DNA from: Nemopilema nomurai
Taxonomy: Eukaryota > Cnidaria > Scyphozoa > Rhizostomeae > Rhizostomatidae
Direction: 5' to 3'
Length of the DNA: 64,000 nucleotides
Assembly: GCA_003864495.1 (NCBI GenBank)
Contig: ML133428.1
Coordinates: forward strand, 2,794,054 to 2,858,053
Shown piece after piece: positions 1 through 13,093 of the stretch. A program made the translations under genes and the position numbers. Numbering within the stretch: position 1 is the first letter of the stretch; each line of letters opens with the position of its first letter. Under the pieces are notes generated by a model. The model was not told the origin of the DNA and ran no database searches. It saw only the letters and a program-made list of their open reading frames with translations.

Positions 1-198
1 TAAAAAACCATAAAATTGTTGAATTACAGTGAAAACTTCAATTCAAAAAGAGATGCAGGCTCAAAGAAACAAATGAAAATTCATACTATTTAAAGTAAAA
101 CAGGCAAGTCCACAAGCTTAAGTGAAATTTTTTAAGATAAGAAAACATATTTTTACTTTACAACCTCAAAGAATTAATAAACAAAGGGGATGTGAAAC

Positions 199-1128
199 CT
201 GTTGGCATGCCTGCTGGCTGCATCTTCCCTTTTTTGAGTCTAGACAATACTTGTTCTGAAACCTGTTTAGTTGGAGAAGGAAACAGCATGAACCATTTGA
301 AAATTCTACCAGTTTAAAATAAAATGCTTTATAAAGCCTGATAGTTAAAAGGCAAACTAGTTGGATGTAGGAATGACATGTCTTAATAACTGAGGGCACT
401 GGAAAATGTTACATTTTTCCTGGTATACTGGACTAGTACATTGATCAGTTTGGATTTAGGGCCTAATTTGGGAGCTCAAAGTTTGAAAGATAGGGTTACA
501 TTTGCCAAAACATCAGTGCTACAGCCTTGAAAAAGAAGGAGTTTTTACTGGAGGCGTTGTTTCACCTGATGTAGATGAATTAGGACTATATCAAGCTGAT
601 GCACTGACTGACATTTTATATCCTGACGCTTAATAAGAATTTGCATCATGAATGAGATGAAAATAAAATAAAATTTCGACTGTGTCCGCCAAAAATTAAT
701 AGTTTCAGCTTTACTTCTATCAAAGAACACATCTAAGTGTTTTGGTACGATTTCCAAGTTATTTTGCAATCATGCAATACTTTCCAAACTGGTATACATG
801 CCTTCGCGGTAACAAATTTTACACACACGTGGTGTATACCTTTTAAAATTCCAATTTACTCCCAAACTTGCAATTTGGTTAGATGCCTCTGCTATGTCAA
901 AAAGTGAAAAGTTCTGTAATTAGCCTTTATTGGGGGGTGCAGAGTTTTCAAGTTTGGGGCAGTGCTTCATTCAAGCGACATTCACTCCATCAAAATCACC
1001 TGTACACAGAGATCATAGACAGGACACCACCAAGTACCTTTTCAGAGATGTAAAAAACTAACCTGGACATGGCCTTCGTCAGTCTTCTGCATAGATATTC
1101 GCATTGCAGTTGATTCACCGTTCCCCAT
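199..1128 (-). CDS. CHCHD3: MICOS complex subunit MIC19-like (CHCHD3/CHCHD6), 5' part only
   Basis: Two coding exons on the minus strand fit the start of a MIC19/MIC25-type protein. Exon 1 (1128 down to 1063, 22 codons) begins MGNGESTAMRISMQKTDEGH and ends at a gttagt donor in phase 0. Exon 2 (262 down to 199) follows an aaacag acceptor, reads VSEQVLSRLKKGKMQPAG and ends in phase 1 at a gtttca donor. The Gly at position 2 with Ser at position 6 is a plausible N-myristoylation signal, as in MIC19. The VSEQVLSRLK stretch resembles the family motif LSENVIDRMK. MIC19 is a peripheral inner-membrane subunit of MICOS, which shapes mitochondrial crista junctions. The coiled-coil middle and the CHCH domain would lie beyond the left edge, so the symbol is provisional (CHCHD6 is the alternative). 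Bases 1-198 would be intron. Confidence 0.6.
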
Positions 1129-2329
1129 TTCTGCCAACGCCTTAAACAATTCAAGTAATAGAAAACACAGTCCGCTGACTTTAGCTGCCTAGGCCATTCC
1201 AGGAGTCCAGAAGGCGAATGGTCGGAACGAGGTTGCCGAAGGTGACTTGAGCAAGAGACGAAAATGTCCAAATCCCTGCCTCTGGGGTTAAAAGCTATGG
1301 TCATTCTTTCAATTTTACTACATGAAACACCAGACGACAAGGTTTCTTGGATTAGCTGAAACTTGGGAAATCCTTTTTAGTTTTCATTTGGAAAACTCAC
1401 TCACTTTCCAATACTTGCCTTAACAACACGCCCTTGAAAACTTTGTACGGTCAACCTCTGTTCCGCATTCGCTAATGAAATACAAATAAAGTAGAATTAA
1501 GCATTTTTTTAATTTATTGGGGGATATAAGCATGAATTTTACTCAAAAATGGCTTTTCACAGTCACTCTGATTAAGGGCAGCTGTATTGCAAAGAGCCCT
1601 AGCATTGCCGTTAATGCTAGAATCTTCCATCTTTTCTCAATACACGACTCTTTCACTGGCTTTGCAGGTCCTCTTTCTTTCTCCTTTCAACTGTACAGTC
1701 AGCGATGTCGTATGCCCTTTTCTCGAATCTGCAGTTTTTGTTATTCAACATACATTTAGGTCAACCTTCCTTACTGAAGACAATAAATCTAAGAAATCTA
1801 GCAGCAAAAACTGTTTGTATGGTTCTGTGTCCTTTGGCCACTATTATTTGAAGATGGCGTTAAAAAATGGCGTTAAAAGGTCCCCTCCCAGTCGAAGACA
1901 AGCGATGTGAGAATTCAGGTACCTTCTAACATTGAAGTTATTTCAATGCTCCAAATTCAATATTTGTGAAATTCTTTCTATTCCTTTTTATATGGCCTTA
2001 GCAACATTTTGCTCTACAAAACAGTGGGGGGGGGGGGGGGCTCCCATGGCTCCTCCGGCCCTGTTTCGATTGATTTTGAAATACTCTAATTCGAGTTTCT
2101 TTACAAAGCAACCAAGATTTACAAGACCACTATTTTTTTACGAACTGAACACGAGGTGAAAACCAAACGAGGCTGTTGTTGCCTGGATACAGATGAAGCC
2201 ACTTGAAGACAAAAACAATCGTGACCGCAAGGCGAAAATTGACCAACAGATTTTAAAGTTACGTTAATATTTAATAAAGATGACTTTCATCAACTGACAA
2301 GGAAAATTGAAAATCACTGACAAGGTTTA
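1129..2329. other. Intergenic region between divergent MIC19-like and coiled-coil genes
   Basis: No exon with a recognisable product is visible here. The region separates the MIC19-like start codon (minus) from the coiled-coil gene start codon (plus), so it probably holds both promoters. A run of twelve or more G lies near 2028-2040. I see no tRNA or transposon signature. Confidence 0.4.
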
Positions 2330-4063
2330 ATGAAATTCGATAGCTTGGTTAAAATGGAGAGGAAATCGACGCCAAGCTCTCGAGGGTCAAGCTCCCGTGG
2401 ATCAAGCTCAAAGAGTACGAAGGCTGACAGTAGCAATTCAGGAAGCAGAAAATCAACTGCACAAAAGACGATACCAGTCGAATGTACGACAGAGACGGCG
2501 GTAGATCAATTTGAGTTGGAGACAAAGCGATTAGTCAAAAAGCGAGAACTGAAAACCAAACAATATGACCATTACATCAAGTCGGTGTATGGCTCGCCAG
2601 CTGAGAAAGAGGGAGTGAGGTAGGCCGCTTAATAATGTACTTCCCATTTTTTGCATTAAAGTTGGCATGTACAATGCTACTGCTCATTTACAGTTCAAAG
2701 AAAAACGGATTTCTCTGAAGCTTCAAGGAGAAGTCTGATCCAACTTGTTTTTAAGGATACAGTTCATTTTACAAGTCACTATTAGATTTCTGCAGACAGA
2801 CTCACACACCAATTTTCACCGATTATTATTAGGCAAAATCTGTCATAGCTAGCAACCCATTGCTCTTAAAAGTGATTATTTAGACTTTTTTGTTAAAGGT
2901 GGGACTAGATGGTATTATTTTTGCTTACTTTGTAATTTGGTGACATTGAGGTTTTTGGCAAAGTTAATAAGCATGGGCCCTGAAACTACACAAAACTTTA
3001 CTGATTCATCTTTTACAATTTAATCTCTTAGGCTAGCATGATAGTAAAAAGTAGAAAGGAGAGGTGAAACTGCAATAGTGGATTAAGCTCAGATTAGTAT
3101 GACCCAGTTCAGTTTCTTGTGTCATTTGCATAATTCTAATCTTGCGGTTCTACCTGATGACTATTTACAGAAAAGATCAATGGTCAGACTTTGATATTCA
3201 TGGGTGGTTTCATATTATCAAGGTTTATGCTGTTTTCACTTTGTCATAAATCCATGCAAAAAACTGGAATAAAGCTTCTTACCCAATTAATAATCAATGG
3301 GATATCACATGAATTATTTGCAATACCCTTTTATTGCAGCTGATATTTAAAGAGAAGTTTATATCAGAATGAGAGAAAAATATCCTTCTCTTTAAGCAGA
3401 AAAATCAGCTAGAATTGCACTTAAAATATTCAACTTCACAAGAAATACTGTGCCTTTAGCTTGCAAAAAATACTTTTTATACGAATCACAATCCTCTTGA
3501 GCTCCCTTTCTAGAAAAGAACAAAGAGAAGGACTTCTTACACAGATAAGAAACAAAGAAGAAAACCAGAAAACTGTTTTGAAAACAAAAGTCAAAGAGAG
3601 TGAAACAGCAGTAGCATATGATAAAGCATGCTTGAATGAAGACAAGCAGGATCAACTGAAACGAAAACAGTATCTAAAGCAGTTTCGGGATGGCAATAAA
3701 CAGGTAAACCATGAGTGTGAATATTGGATAACAAGCTTTAATAAAACTTCAATATAGTTAGAGACATTTCTTGTGTATCATGGACATATCCCTAACTTTG
3801 TTTAAACTATGTAAAAGTTTATTTAGTCCCTTGCAACAGGCTTTGTTTCTCTTGTGGTTTACAAAATTTTATTTCGTAAGGGTTTCACAAAAGATCATTG
3901 AATCAGGTTACCAGCTTTGAAGACAATGTATGATGGTTTGTTTGCGTTTCAGTTAATAGAACAGAGAGCTGAGGAAAGAAAGCGACAGAGAGAAGAAGAA
4001 AACAGGAGAGAAAGAGAACTTCTAAAACAAAATCCTCTTAACTGGAGCAATACCCTCAGCTGA
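2330..4063 (+). CDS. Unrecognised charged coiled-coil protein, 3 exons
   Basis: Three exons join in frame: 2330-2619 (donor gtaggc), 3514-3703 (acceptor ttctag, donor gtaaac) and 3953-4063 (acceptor tttcag, ends TGA). The product is about 196 residues. The first 60 or so residues are a Ser/Lys-rich low-complexity head (SSRGSSSRGSSSKS). The rest is strongly charged, with heptad-like Lys/Glu/Arg runs such as EERKRQREEENRRERELL, and it ends QNPLNWSNTLS. This suggests a long alpha-helix or coiled coil. The short conserved-looking Trp-containing tail resembles ciliary or cytoskeletal coiled-coil proteins in style, but I cannot assign a family. The start could instead be the Met at codon 9. It lies head-to-head with the MIC19-like gene and converges on GTF3C6 454 bp downstream. 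Confidence 0.65.
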
Positions 4064-4516
4064 AAATGATGTCTTTATACAAGAAAAACCAAGAATATAC
4101 TAAACTTACGTACACAAAGACTAAAAAATTGTACAGGATGAACTTTTGTCCAAGTATTACTATGATAATTAATATTTTTACTTTAGCAAGTAAAGATGGG
4201 ATAAACACTTTTATTATCTTTAGTCCCTTTAACTTGGATGCATCTATAATTTGCAGTATTACCTTTTTCAGTTAAGGTGTCTTTAGGTATGTGAGCTCAA
4301 AATGGTATGTTTCAAATTCATCTTAAACAACCACACGATAAGAGTTTTCCAGTACTGCAAATTCATCCTGTCAAGGCAACGCTTCTTTTTTACCCTTGAT
4401 TTCCCATGTCATATGTACAAAGAGATGTAGTTGAGGCTTTCTTTGAATTCCTTGCTTTTCACACATCTGGGGCAACAGCACAAAAATTTGATCTTCCAAA
4501 CTGTAATTTTGATGAT

Positions 4517-6509
4517 TCACTTTTTTGTCACTCCATCACTAACATTTTGGAGTTTCTCTGGTTCATCTGCTTTCTTATCTTCATCTGAAAATAAGAAAAG
4601 ATCTATCATTAGCTTAGTTTCTATCAATTAATTAAATTAGGGAAAAGATAACAATTGATTATCAATAATATACTAAAAGGTAAGTAGAAAAAAAAATTCT
4701 CACATAGCCATAGAACAACAAATCATATTAAAGTTTTGCTAAGTAACATGACAATTATATTTGTTAAAACACTCCAAGCCAGTAGGAAAACCATCTCATA
4801 AAGCTTGTAACTCCAACACAAGCGATACATAATTATTAGTTACTACGGTTTACATCAACATGTGCTGGTTTGGCCATATTACAAAACTAGTGCAACAAAC
4901 AACAACACCAACATTCATAAGAGCTGATATAATGTTCAACAAATTGCTAAAATGTTTTTTTAAGTTCTAACAAAATTCAATTGCGGGTAGCTTTTGAGGC
5001 CAAATAGGTTGTAACTATGTGTGTTTGATCCTAATTAAACAGAAGGAGTAAAGTTAAAATAATAAGGCCAAGTTCTTAACCACATCCTGTGCAGTGCATG
5101 GTGAGAGTCTCAATTATTCTAAATACATATTAAACTAAATAAATGCAAAATATTTTATCCAATAGATTCATTCCATCTTCTGCATATAAGCATTGTTCCA
5201 TTGCTTATCTAACTCCAATAAATTAGTTCATAATTATAAAAATGTACCTTCTTTAGGTTGTAAACATGACCTTACTGCTTCAAGCTTTCTTGTTGTATGA
5301 CATTTGTACTTCAACCTCATTTTACCATCAACTTCTGCAAAAGATGAAAAGTTGATTTAAACTTAACTTTTGGAAAATATTGAAATACATGGAATTTATC
5401 AATCTAATAAAGTTCTCTTAAGATATAAAGTATTGATTTCCAATGCCAAAAAATTGGTTTTTAAAAGTTTTGAATTAGGTCATTGTTGGTATTTTGACAA
5501 ATAGTCATCAAGAACAACAAAGAGCTTTTGAGCAGATGCTTGGCATTAGGGGATGCTATGAAGAAGCTCTTGGAAAACATAAAAGGGTATTTCTAGAAAA
5601 CAGCTATGATTCATCAACATTACCTTCTTCTTCAAAGAGCACTGCGGTTCCTATTGTGTCTAGAAGAAAAATTCAGGGGTCATAGCAGACATAAATTTGG
5701 CTCCATCAACAAACATAGTCTTGGTTTTAATATGTCAATTTCAGAAGGTTGCAATTTACTTCATACATTCAAAGAACTGATTAATCCATCAAAATTAATT
5801 ACATCTGTATCAAACTCATACAAATTTGTAACACACCATTATATTCCCCTGAAAAGACATATCGATTCAGCTTCAATATTGGATTCTCTGTGTCTGCACC
5901 CTACAAAACAGGAAGTACAAGTAAGCATCGGTTTAACTAACACGGTAGGTATAATACTGCATCAAAATATAATAAGCAAAGATTGTTGTGATAAAAGTGT
6001 ACGCTTACCCAAATCAATGAATTCTCTACTGTGCAATCTTGAAGGTGGTCGGTTTCTATCAAGCCTTGTAGTTCAACCAACACATATTGCTCCTGCAAAA
6101 ATTTCAATTTAATCAAGCATATTTACCTCGCTGACATGTGAGATAAAAAGGCTTGACGTACTTGTATAAGTACAACAACCCCCCCCCCCCCTCTCACCCT
6201 AGTTAACTCCACACTCAGTGAAATCATGTCGCTGGTAAAAGCCCTTTGAGGAGCGACAATTGGCTTGAGGTATTCAGTAACATAGTTTCATCTGAATACA
6301 GAGAGATAATTTTTCTGCACGCAAAATAAGACCATCTGGCCTAATTATAGAAAATGCTCCAAAGGCTTCTCTCGTTCCCGACAAGCCTTGAGATATCTGT
6401 TATCTTAGTTAATTTATGCACAGTTGTATAGTTGTAGAACTGTTAGCATCATTAGTAACTTAATTTAGCCAATAACCTCCTCTTCCCATTCACCAGACGA
6501 TTCTGCCAT
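4517..6509 (-). CDS. GTF3C6: General transcription factor 3C polypeptide 6 (TFIIIC subunit), short form
   Basis: Six minus-strand exons join cleanly: 6509-6477, 6092-6009, 5900-5837, 5659-5624, 5334-5248 and 4584-4517 (TGA). The product is 123 residues. It begins MAESSGEWEEE and contains EQYVLVELQGLIETD, GEYNDTIGTAVLFEEE and KYKCHTTRKLEAVR. These match the TFIIIC tau55-like domain of animal GTF3C6 (human: VLVELSGIIDSDF, GEYEDTLGTCVIFEE, LKYKCHTMKKL). The subunit belongs to TFIIIC, which recognises the internal A/B boxes of tRNA genes for RNA polymerase III. From recall the human protein is about 213 residues; here the acidic C-terminal half is reduced to about 20 residues ending DGVTKK. All splice sites are GT-AG; the first donor (gttatt) is weak. 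The gene is head-to-head with SEC13 across 592 bp. Confidence 0.9.
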
Positions 6510-7101
6510 TGCAACATCTTATTCCGTATAATAGCAGTTTTGGCCTGTAATAAATAAATAGTACCATCTTATTCAAGCCTCCTATTCAATTCGTAATCTT
6601 GTTTCCAGTGAATAAGCTTGATGTACCATTAGATATCTAAAAGTATCAGGCTTATAACAAAACTGACCTAAATCTTTGAATTTTTTTCTGTTTATGTAAT
6701 TTCTTTGCTTTTATTAACATTCAGTCCAATGTTTAATTAAAATTGATTAATTCGATGGTACCGTAAATTTCCCTGGTGTAATTTGCACGAAAATACTGTT
6801 GTTGTTGCAAACGAGACTATTTTAACGGGACTGTTTTGCCACGTTCACTGCTCCAACATGGCTGTAAGTAGAGTTCCCTCATTAATTATGCATGTTTCTT
6901 TTGTTTTATACAAAAGATCATTTCTTGCGTTGACAAAATATTGAAATTGTTTTGCTCGATACTGCCTGTAAGCAAAGGACCCTCCAACGGGATCTTCTAG
7001 TGAAAGTGCTCGGGCGAACTGCGCTAAGCTGGATTGCCATTTATGAGACCGCTTTTGTGTAAATGAAAATATAATATTCAACATCTTTAATCTTTTTTAA
7101 T
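6510..7101. promoter_or_regulatory. Shared upstream region of GTF3C6 and SEC13
   Basis: This 592-bp interval separates two divergent start codons and so should contain both promoters. An acceptor-like ttacag lies 29 bp before the GTF3C6 start, which may mark a 5' UTR intron. ATGGCT followed by gtaagt near 6858 looks like a splice donor on the plus strand and could belong to a 5' UTR exon of SEC13. No TATA box stands out. The assignment rests on gene arrangement only. Confidence 0.4.
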
Positions 7102-10100
7102 ATGAAGGTTTCTGTGATATCAACCGTGAATACGGACCATGAAGATATGATAGTGAGTATTTTCTCTCCATTCTCAGTGTACGTGGAATTTGTTTAGGCC
7201 CAATTTGGCACATACCTACGCACCATGTATATTCTGCTATATCGTGGTTCATATTTTGCCAGATAAGTTTGTGTTATAGGAGTTATAATAAGTAATATGC
7301 TGCCTTGAATATATGCAGTTTGCGACTTCTCTTCTTAGTCAAACAAATTATTCGTCTGTTCAAGATGAAGAATATTGAATTGTATATTTCCTTCTCATGT
7401 AACTATCCACAGAAATTTTCAAAAATTTATTTTGTTGAAAGGTGATATAATTGTGTATTTGTTTTGTTCTTAGCATGATGCCCAAATGGATTATTATGGG
7501 AAAAAACTAGCAACATGTTCTTCAGACAGAAGTGTCAAAGTTTATGAAGTGATAGGAAGTAACCAGAGACTAATGGCAAATCTTAAAGGGTATGTTTTCT
7601 TGATTTGCAAAATGAATCAAGGGATCATAATTCCTAGAACAAGAACTAGGTAACTGGTAGGAAGGAAAGGTAGATTTTTGAAACAAGCTATTTAATACAT
7701 TTTTGTAGCATGATTTTGACTTGGATGTTCTCTCCTATTCCTAATCTGTATTCTGAACGTGATCACTATGTTTTGATACCCCATTTTCATCATTTGCTTT
7801 GAACCATTAGTGCTAAAGTATCAATTACAATATGCTTTAATAACTTATCATATGATTATGATTTTCAGAAATTGTACTCACTTTTATTTAAAATCTTTAA
7901 ACATTATTATTCTTAGTATTCTGTTGCTTTTTGCATTTCAGTCATGAAGGACCAGTTTGGCAAGTAGCCTGGGCCCATCCAATGTTTGGAAATTTGTTAG
8001 CATCTTGTTCATATGACAGAAAAGTATGTGTCTATAACTTGGCTCATATTTTACTATGCTCTTGGATGCTAATGCTAATGATTTTAGTTTTAGACAATGA
8101 ATAGTCTAAAGTGAAACTAAATTACTCAGAATTCCTTTCTTATACTTACTTGTCGAATGAACATTTTCCCCTAGTTTTTGCTCTGTCAGAGTATTTGTAA
8201 AATAAAAGGCTGTTTGTCTGTAACTTTAAATCTAGATCACATTCAAGGTTTTGATTAATGAAGAACAAATTCCGTGATTTATTTCCGTGATTAATAGCAA
8301 ATCAAGCAAAAAAGGGTTTTGATATTGATAAGCTCTAAGGAAAAGAAACTTTGCTTCAATACCTCTCAGGTTCCCTTTAAAGTCTCTTTAAAGCTGGCCA
8401 GAGTGGATGGTTGGCTAATATGTTTGAAAATGCCTGTTAGACCTGGCTCTTACCACCAACTTGGGATGAAATATTTTTGGTCAGAACCTTTGCTTCATGC
8501 TTTTGTTTACGTAACTGCATTTTTTGTTTAAATAGAATACCGAAATTTGAGTTGTTTTGATATGTAGTTTATGTCAGTGCATATCATCACAGGTTATAAT
8601 ATGGAAAGAGCAGGGGAATGATTGGGTAAAACTATATGAATCAGTTCATCACGACTCATCAGGTAACAAATTTGATGTTGAATTGTTACATTAAGTAATT
8701 ATTACTCTGCCAAGAAGTTTCAGTAAAAGTGAATCATATTTTAATATTAGTTTATTTATATGTGAACTTTGATTTTCATTAGACTTACTTAACAAAAGGA
8801 AATCTGTATCCAACAACCCTTTTTCAGGGCTGATTGATATTGTTATCATTGTTATAATTTTCATAAGTTTTTCTATTACCACTTGCTGTTATAGACAAAT
8901 TTATTGTATATTTTAAAGCATGATTAAAGTTATTGGAGGATGGATAATATTTATTTGGATATTTTATCTATGTTGACATCTGTATCTGTTAGTATTTAAA
9001 TACATAGCTTTGGTACTGATCAAACCACCCTGTGCTGTTTATTTTCAATGGCATCATACTTTCCTTCTAGTGAATTCGATTAGCTGGGCTCCTCACGAGT
9101 TTGGACTCATGTTAGCCTGTGGTGCTTCAGATGGTGCTGTGTCCGTCCTTTCAACTTCAGGTAAGTTTTAGAAATGGTTTCAATGTAAATATAATTGTAT
9201 TTCAAATACTCCTAAATCTAAATTTTGGAATAGCTTTACCTTAAATAGTTTGGAGATTGTATGTTTCAGTGTTTTTTTCTTACATAAGTTTAATGATAGA
9301 ACCTCTGCTTTTGTTTTCCCGAGACATAAAGGTAGATGACACATGGATGATGACATATCCTTTTTTCACTTTAATTTTGAATAATATTTTGCTGTTCACA
9401 GCATGTGTTGAATAAACTTTCCAAGAAAGTTTCACACATGTAAAGAAGTTTTTCGCAAGGAAAGGACTATCTAAGAATTAATTCACATTTTAGGTGATGG
9501 AAATTGGTCAACTCAAAAGATTCCAAATGCTCATTCTGTATGTATAAATTTTGGGCTGTTATTATGGCTAAAGAATTTACATTTTCAGAACAGGATTTCT
9601 TCAAAGTTGGATTATTTATTAGCAATATTGCATCATGGAGTGATAATTCTGTCTTTACAAAACAGAAGTGGGAAGTTGCTGATTTTAGCTAGGAATGCCA
9701 CAGTAGCGCCAAGGTTGCAAAATGACACACTGGTTAAGTTTGCCCACTACCATTCCAGTATTTTGGGCTCAGGGTTATGGATAGTCCGTAATTCATCCCT
9801 TTAAACCCTTTCAGTACATTTCCCAACCTTCCGTATATGGGGATAACTTCCATCTTGACCTACTTTTTTAAAGAACCAAGCAATAAGTGGAATATGTTAG
9901 AAGGTCCAAGCTTAACTTTTAGAATTCATGAATACATGCCCTAAGGGCTTATGTTTAAATTTGCATCTACTAATGTAGTGGCAGTCTATATTTCAAGGCA
10001 TCAAGAAGGGTTGCTGCCTACCTAATAGTGTTGTTGTTGTATGAGAAAGTTGTGTTTTTCAATGTACCATTTCAGCATAGCCAGTCAGATGAAAAATGTG

Positions 10101-12077
10101 AATACTTTTATAGATGAATTTTGCTTCCATTTAGATTGGCTGCAATGCAGTAAGCTGGGCACCAGGGATTTCACCTGTCAGTGCATATGGGGTAGGTTTT
10201 TGATATAAAAATAACGCCATGAAAAATGCAAGTTTATATGTTGGATATATTCATCACCCTAGTTTTTTGTCTGATAAAGTGGGCTTATAAATCTTGAGGT
10301 CTATACTTTTGAGCAATATTTATCTATCTTTACCACATCATTCTTTGTACTGCCTACTGTGTAAATCTACATAAAGTATATTTCCATTATGACCAACATT
10401 TCAAATGAGTGATGTTTTTTAAGGGCTCAACATCATCAAGGGATTCTACCATTGTTAAACGATTTGTTTCTGGTGGCTGTGACAATCTGGTAAAAATATG
10501 GGCATACAAGTATGTTGCTTTGGTTTTTTTTGTTAGGTGACATGTTTTCTGTTTAACTTGAACTGGGCATAATTTGAAAAAAGAAACCAATCGCCAACAA
10601 TTCTTAACTCTTTTGTTGAAAATTATTGAAACTGAAAATTTTTCAACAAAGTATTGGAAAAAGTTGGCAAAAATTAGATTTCTGCTGTGCCATCCTATAT
10701 TGAACTTCTAGCCTTGGAAATATTTTATAGAAGTTGTGTTAGCATTGAAGTGCTTTGAGAAATATGGGCTTCCAATAGAAATGTTACTATTTTTCATTGC
10801 TTGATAACGTTTATTGAAAAACCACTTTAAGTTCTGTTTACACAGTGTATGCAAATTTGTACTGTTTTTAAGACAAACATCATCACCTGTCATTTCCTAA
10901 TCATAAAAGTACATGTATTAAGTACTTTTTTTTAGACAAAGTTCATCATCTGCTATTTTCAAATGCAAAAAGATTATTTGTTATTTAGATGATTTTTAAA
11001 AATCCAAATCTTTAATGTGAAATTCACTAGGATGCTTGCTTAATTTATAACTAGTATTTTCTCTTTTGAAGCGAACAAGATGCTCGTTGGGAAGAAGAAG
11101 AAACTCTTGATGCACATAGTGACTGGGTGCGTGATGTGGCCTGGGCACCAAACATTGGTATTCCTGTCAGTACCATAGCAAGTTGCTCGCTGGTATGTCA
11201 CTGACTTTTCCTAAAGGATCCTTTATCCCTTTGCAATTTTGACTAAGTTGTTAGTGCTTGGCTGTGAATTATTTGTAAAGTGTTTACGTGAAATTGATTT
11301 ACGTGACTGGCAATTTATAGCATTCTATACACTTACATATCTCTCATACATATCTCTTTCATAAAGCATTGTTTATTTTCCAATTTTATATAATTTTATA
11401 ATCTTGGCATTTATAATCTTCATGCTCTAGGACTGCAAAGTTATAATATGGCGGAAAAATGAAGAAGAGGGTGGCAAGTGGATACCACATATCTTACAAA
11501 AGTTTAGTGATGTAATATGGCATGTCAGCTGGTCAATAACTGGTAACATACTGGCCGTTTCTGGAGCTGACAATAAGGTAAATTTAGAAAACATCCTTCT
11601 TCAAAAAAGCATCCTTCATTGTTACCGATCCTCTTGAAGCTTCCATAGTAGAAAAACGAATGCAGGTTTTATTACCAAAGCAGAAAACTAAATTTATATG
11701 GCCAATGAATCGAATTGCTTTAGTCTAAGAAAGAACAGATGTAGAGCTGTTCAAAATGCACATTCATCAACATCATCATTTGTCATCAAAATTCGTTTGT
11801 ATTGCTTTTTTACCGTTTACACATAATTAGATAAAATTCTTCAAGAATTAAGGAAGTTTCTTCTCTAGTTTACTGCTACATTGTAATGTCATTTTCGTAA
11901 AAAAATCCTCTGTTTTCCACATTCAGTGTTACCTAGGTTTTATCAAGTATAGTATCATGTAAATTTTATCTATCTTGTTCGTTATTTCAGGTTAGTTTAT
12001 GGAAGGAGGTTGATGTTGACAAATGGGTGATGGTTAGCGAGGTTGACCGGGGACATGGCAAAGAAATTCAACAATGA
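7102..12077 (+). CDS. SEC13: SEC13, WD-repeat subunit of COPII coat and nuclear pore
   Basis: Eleven exons join in frame to 316 residues: 7102-7152, 7474-7589, 7942-8023, 8593-8662, 9071-9160, 9494-9537, 10135-10191, 10424-10509, 11072-11192, 11431-11577 and 11991-12077. The start [20 protein letters not shown] matches the animal SEC13 N-terminus. Family-typical WD blades follow: [65 protein letters not shown] and [19 protein letters not shown]13 is a six-bladed open beta-propeller. It pairs with SEC31 in the COPII outer coat, with NUP145C/NUP96 in the Y-shaped nucleoporin complex, and with SEA/GATOR2. Length is near the usual 320 or so. An AATAAA lies 181 bp past the stop at 12258-12263. No broken exon or missing blade was seen. 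Confidence 0.97.
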
Positions 12078-12257
12078 TTTGATGAACCTACAATGAACGC
12101 AACTGTCTTAGGCTGTCTGCTTTCACGTGCAGCATTCAATAATTTTAGCAATTTAAATGCGGAACCGGTTCCTCTCGTACAGTATATGTAGCCGATTTGT
12201 TCCGAGCCAGATCATTCTCATCGGATTAAAAAAGCATGAGGCGAATGCTTTACTATG

Positions 12258-12263
12258 AATAAA
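12258..12263 (+). terminator. Likely SEC13 polyadenylation signal
   Basis: A canonical AATAAA hexamer lies 181 bp after the SEC13 stop codon, followed by a T-rich stretch. The position fits a normal short 3' UTR. Confidence 0.5.
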
Positions 12264-12983
12264 TGCTTTATATTTTATTATGAGTAAAAATTATTCAAAA
12301 AGCGGTAGTAGGCTCGTATGACTACTCCATTACAGAACAACCATGCTTAATTTTATAGTTAAGTTGTCTACATCGTCAGCTATTGAGTATTTCATCTAGT
12401 AAATTGCGAACCGTGCCTTCGATCATTTGCATTTAGAAAGCAGACTTTCGACGTGAGAATCTCATTTCGTATGTGTAATGCGAGACTTGTAGAAGTAGTG
12501 CTCTTGATTTCTGTGTTATTTGTCCTCCTTTCAAGAAACACCCTCTATGCAATTATCACCATCAAACTGACAAATCGTTAACTTTTCTCGAGCTTTCTTT
12601 TTTGAAACAGCGAAGTTTCTCACCCCTTTGTTATGTGACAAAACCTCCTTTGCATAGACACGAACTGAATTCAAAATACTACTGGCAGAATAAGTACAGC
12701 TTCTGTCTAGATTTAGTACAAAAAATATTTATCGTAACTAGATGTAGTACAAAAAATCAGTTATGCAAAAGAAAGAGGTTTACAAAATCTAAAACACGCT
12801 AAAGTGAAAGTACTCTTATACTGGCGACGTTAAACGTTGAAGGAACTCTATCTGACATTGTGTCTTAACCTTATACAAAATTCCAAGTATATATATGAAA
12901 GATAAAATAGTTATGCCCAATGGCACTGTAAATGCACACCTCTGCGGAGGCGCTCCCGACTGCTTTCGGCAAATAAGATCGTT

Positions 12984-13070
12984 CGCTCAGAAGGTGGAAT
13001 CGAACCACTCCGACGCTAATCGGCCACAGGTTTGAAGCCTGTACCCCGTACCAACGAGGATCATCCGAGC
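12984..13070 (-). tRNA. tRNA-Sec: Selenocysteine tRNA, anticodon TCA
   Basis: The reverse complement begins GCTCGGATGATCCTCGTTGG and closely follows the animal tRNA-Sec. The acceptor arms GCTCGGA and TCTGAGC pair, with one G-U, followed by G73. The anticodon arm is CAGGCTTCAAACCTG with the TCA anticodon. A long variable arm (GGCCGATTAGCGTCGG region) and the T arm GGTTCGATTCC follow. The molecule is 87 nt, the unusual length expected from the 9-bp acceptor and extended D stem. tRNA-Sec is charged with serine, converted to selenocysteinyl-tRNA, and delivered to UGA codons by EEFSEC with a SECIS element. Its presence implies that the organism makes selenoproteins. Downstream there is only TTT, not a clear T4 terminator. 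No other tRNA was seen in the window. Confidence 0.95.
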
Positions 13071-13093
13071 ATAAGAAAGCCCTGTTCGCCAAC

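Noticed and set aside
840..913. Possible extra minus-strand exon in MIC19-like intron 1 (NFSLFDIAEASNQIASL) with good acceptor and donor
   Set aside because: Its 74 bases would break the frame between the phase-0 exon 1 end and exon 2, while direct joining of exons 1 and 2 gives family-like sequence. I treat it as a cryptic exon at most.
996..1340. 114-codon minus-strand open frame
   Set aside because: It is a different frame over the MIC19-like first exon and shows no recognisable protein features.
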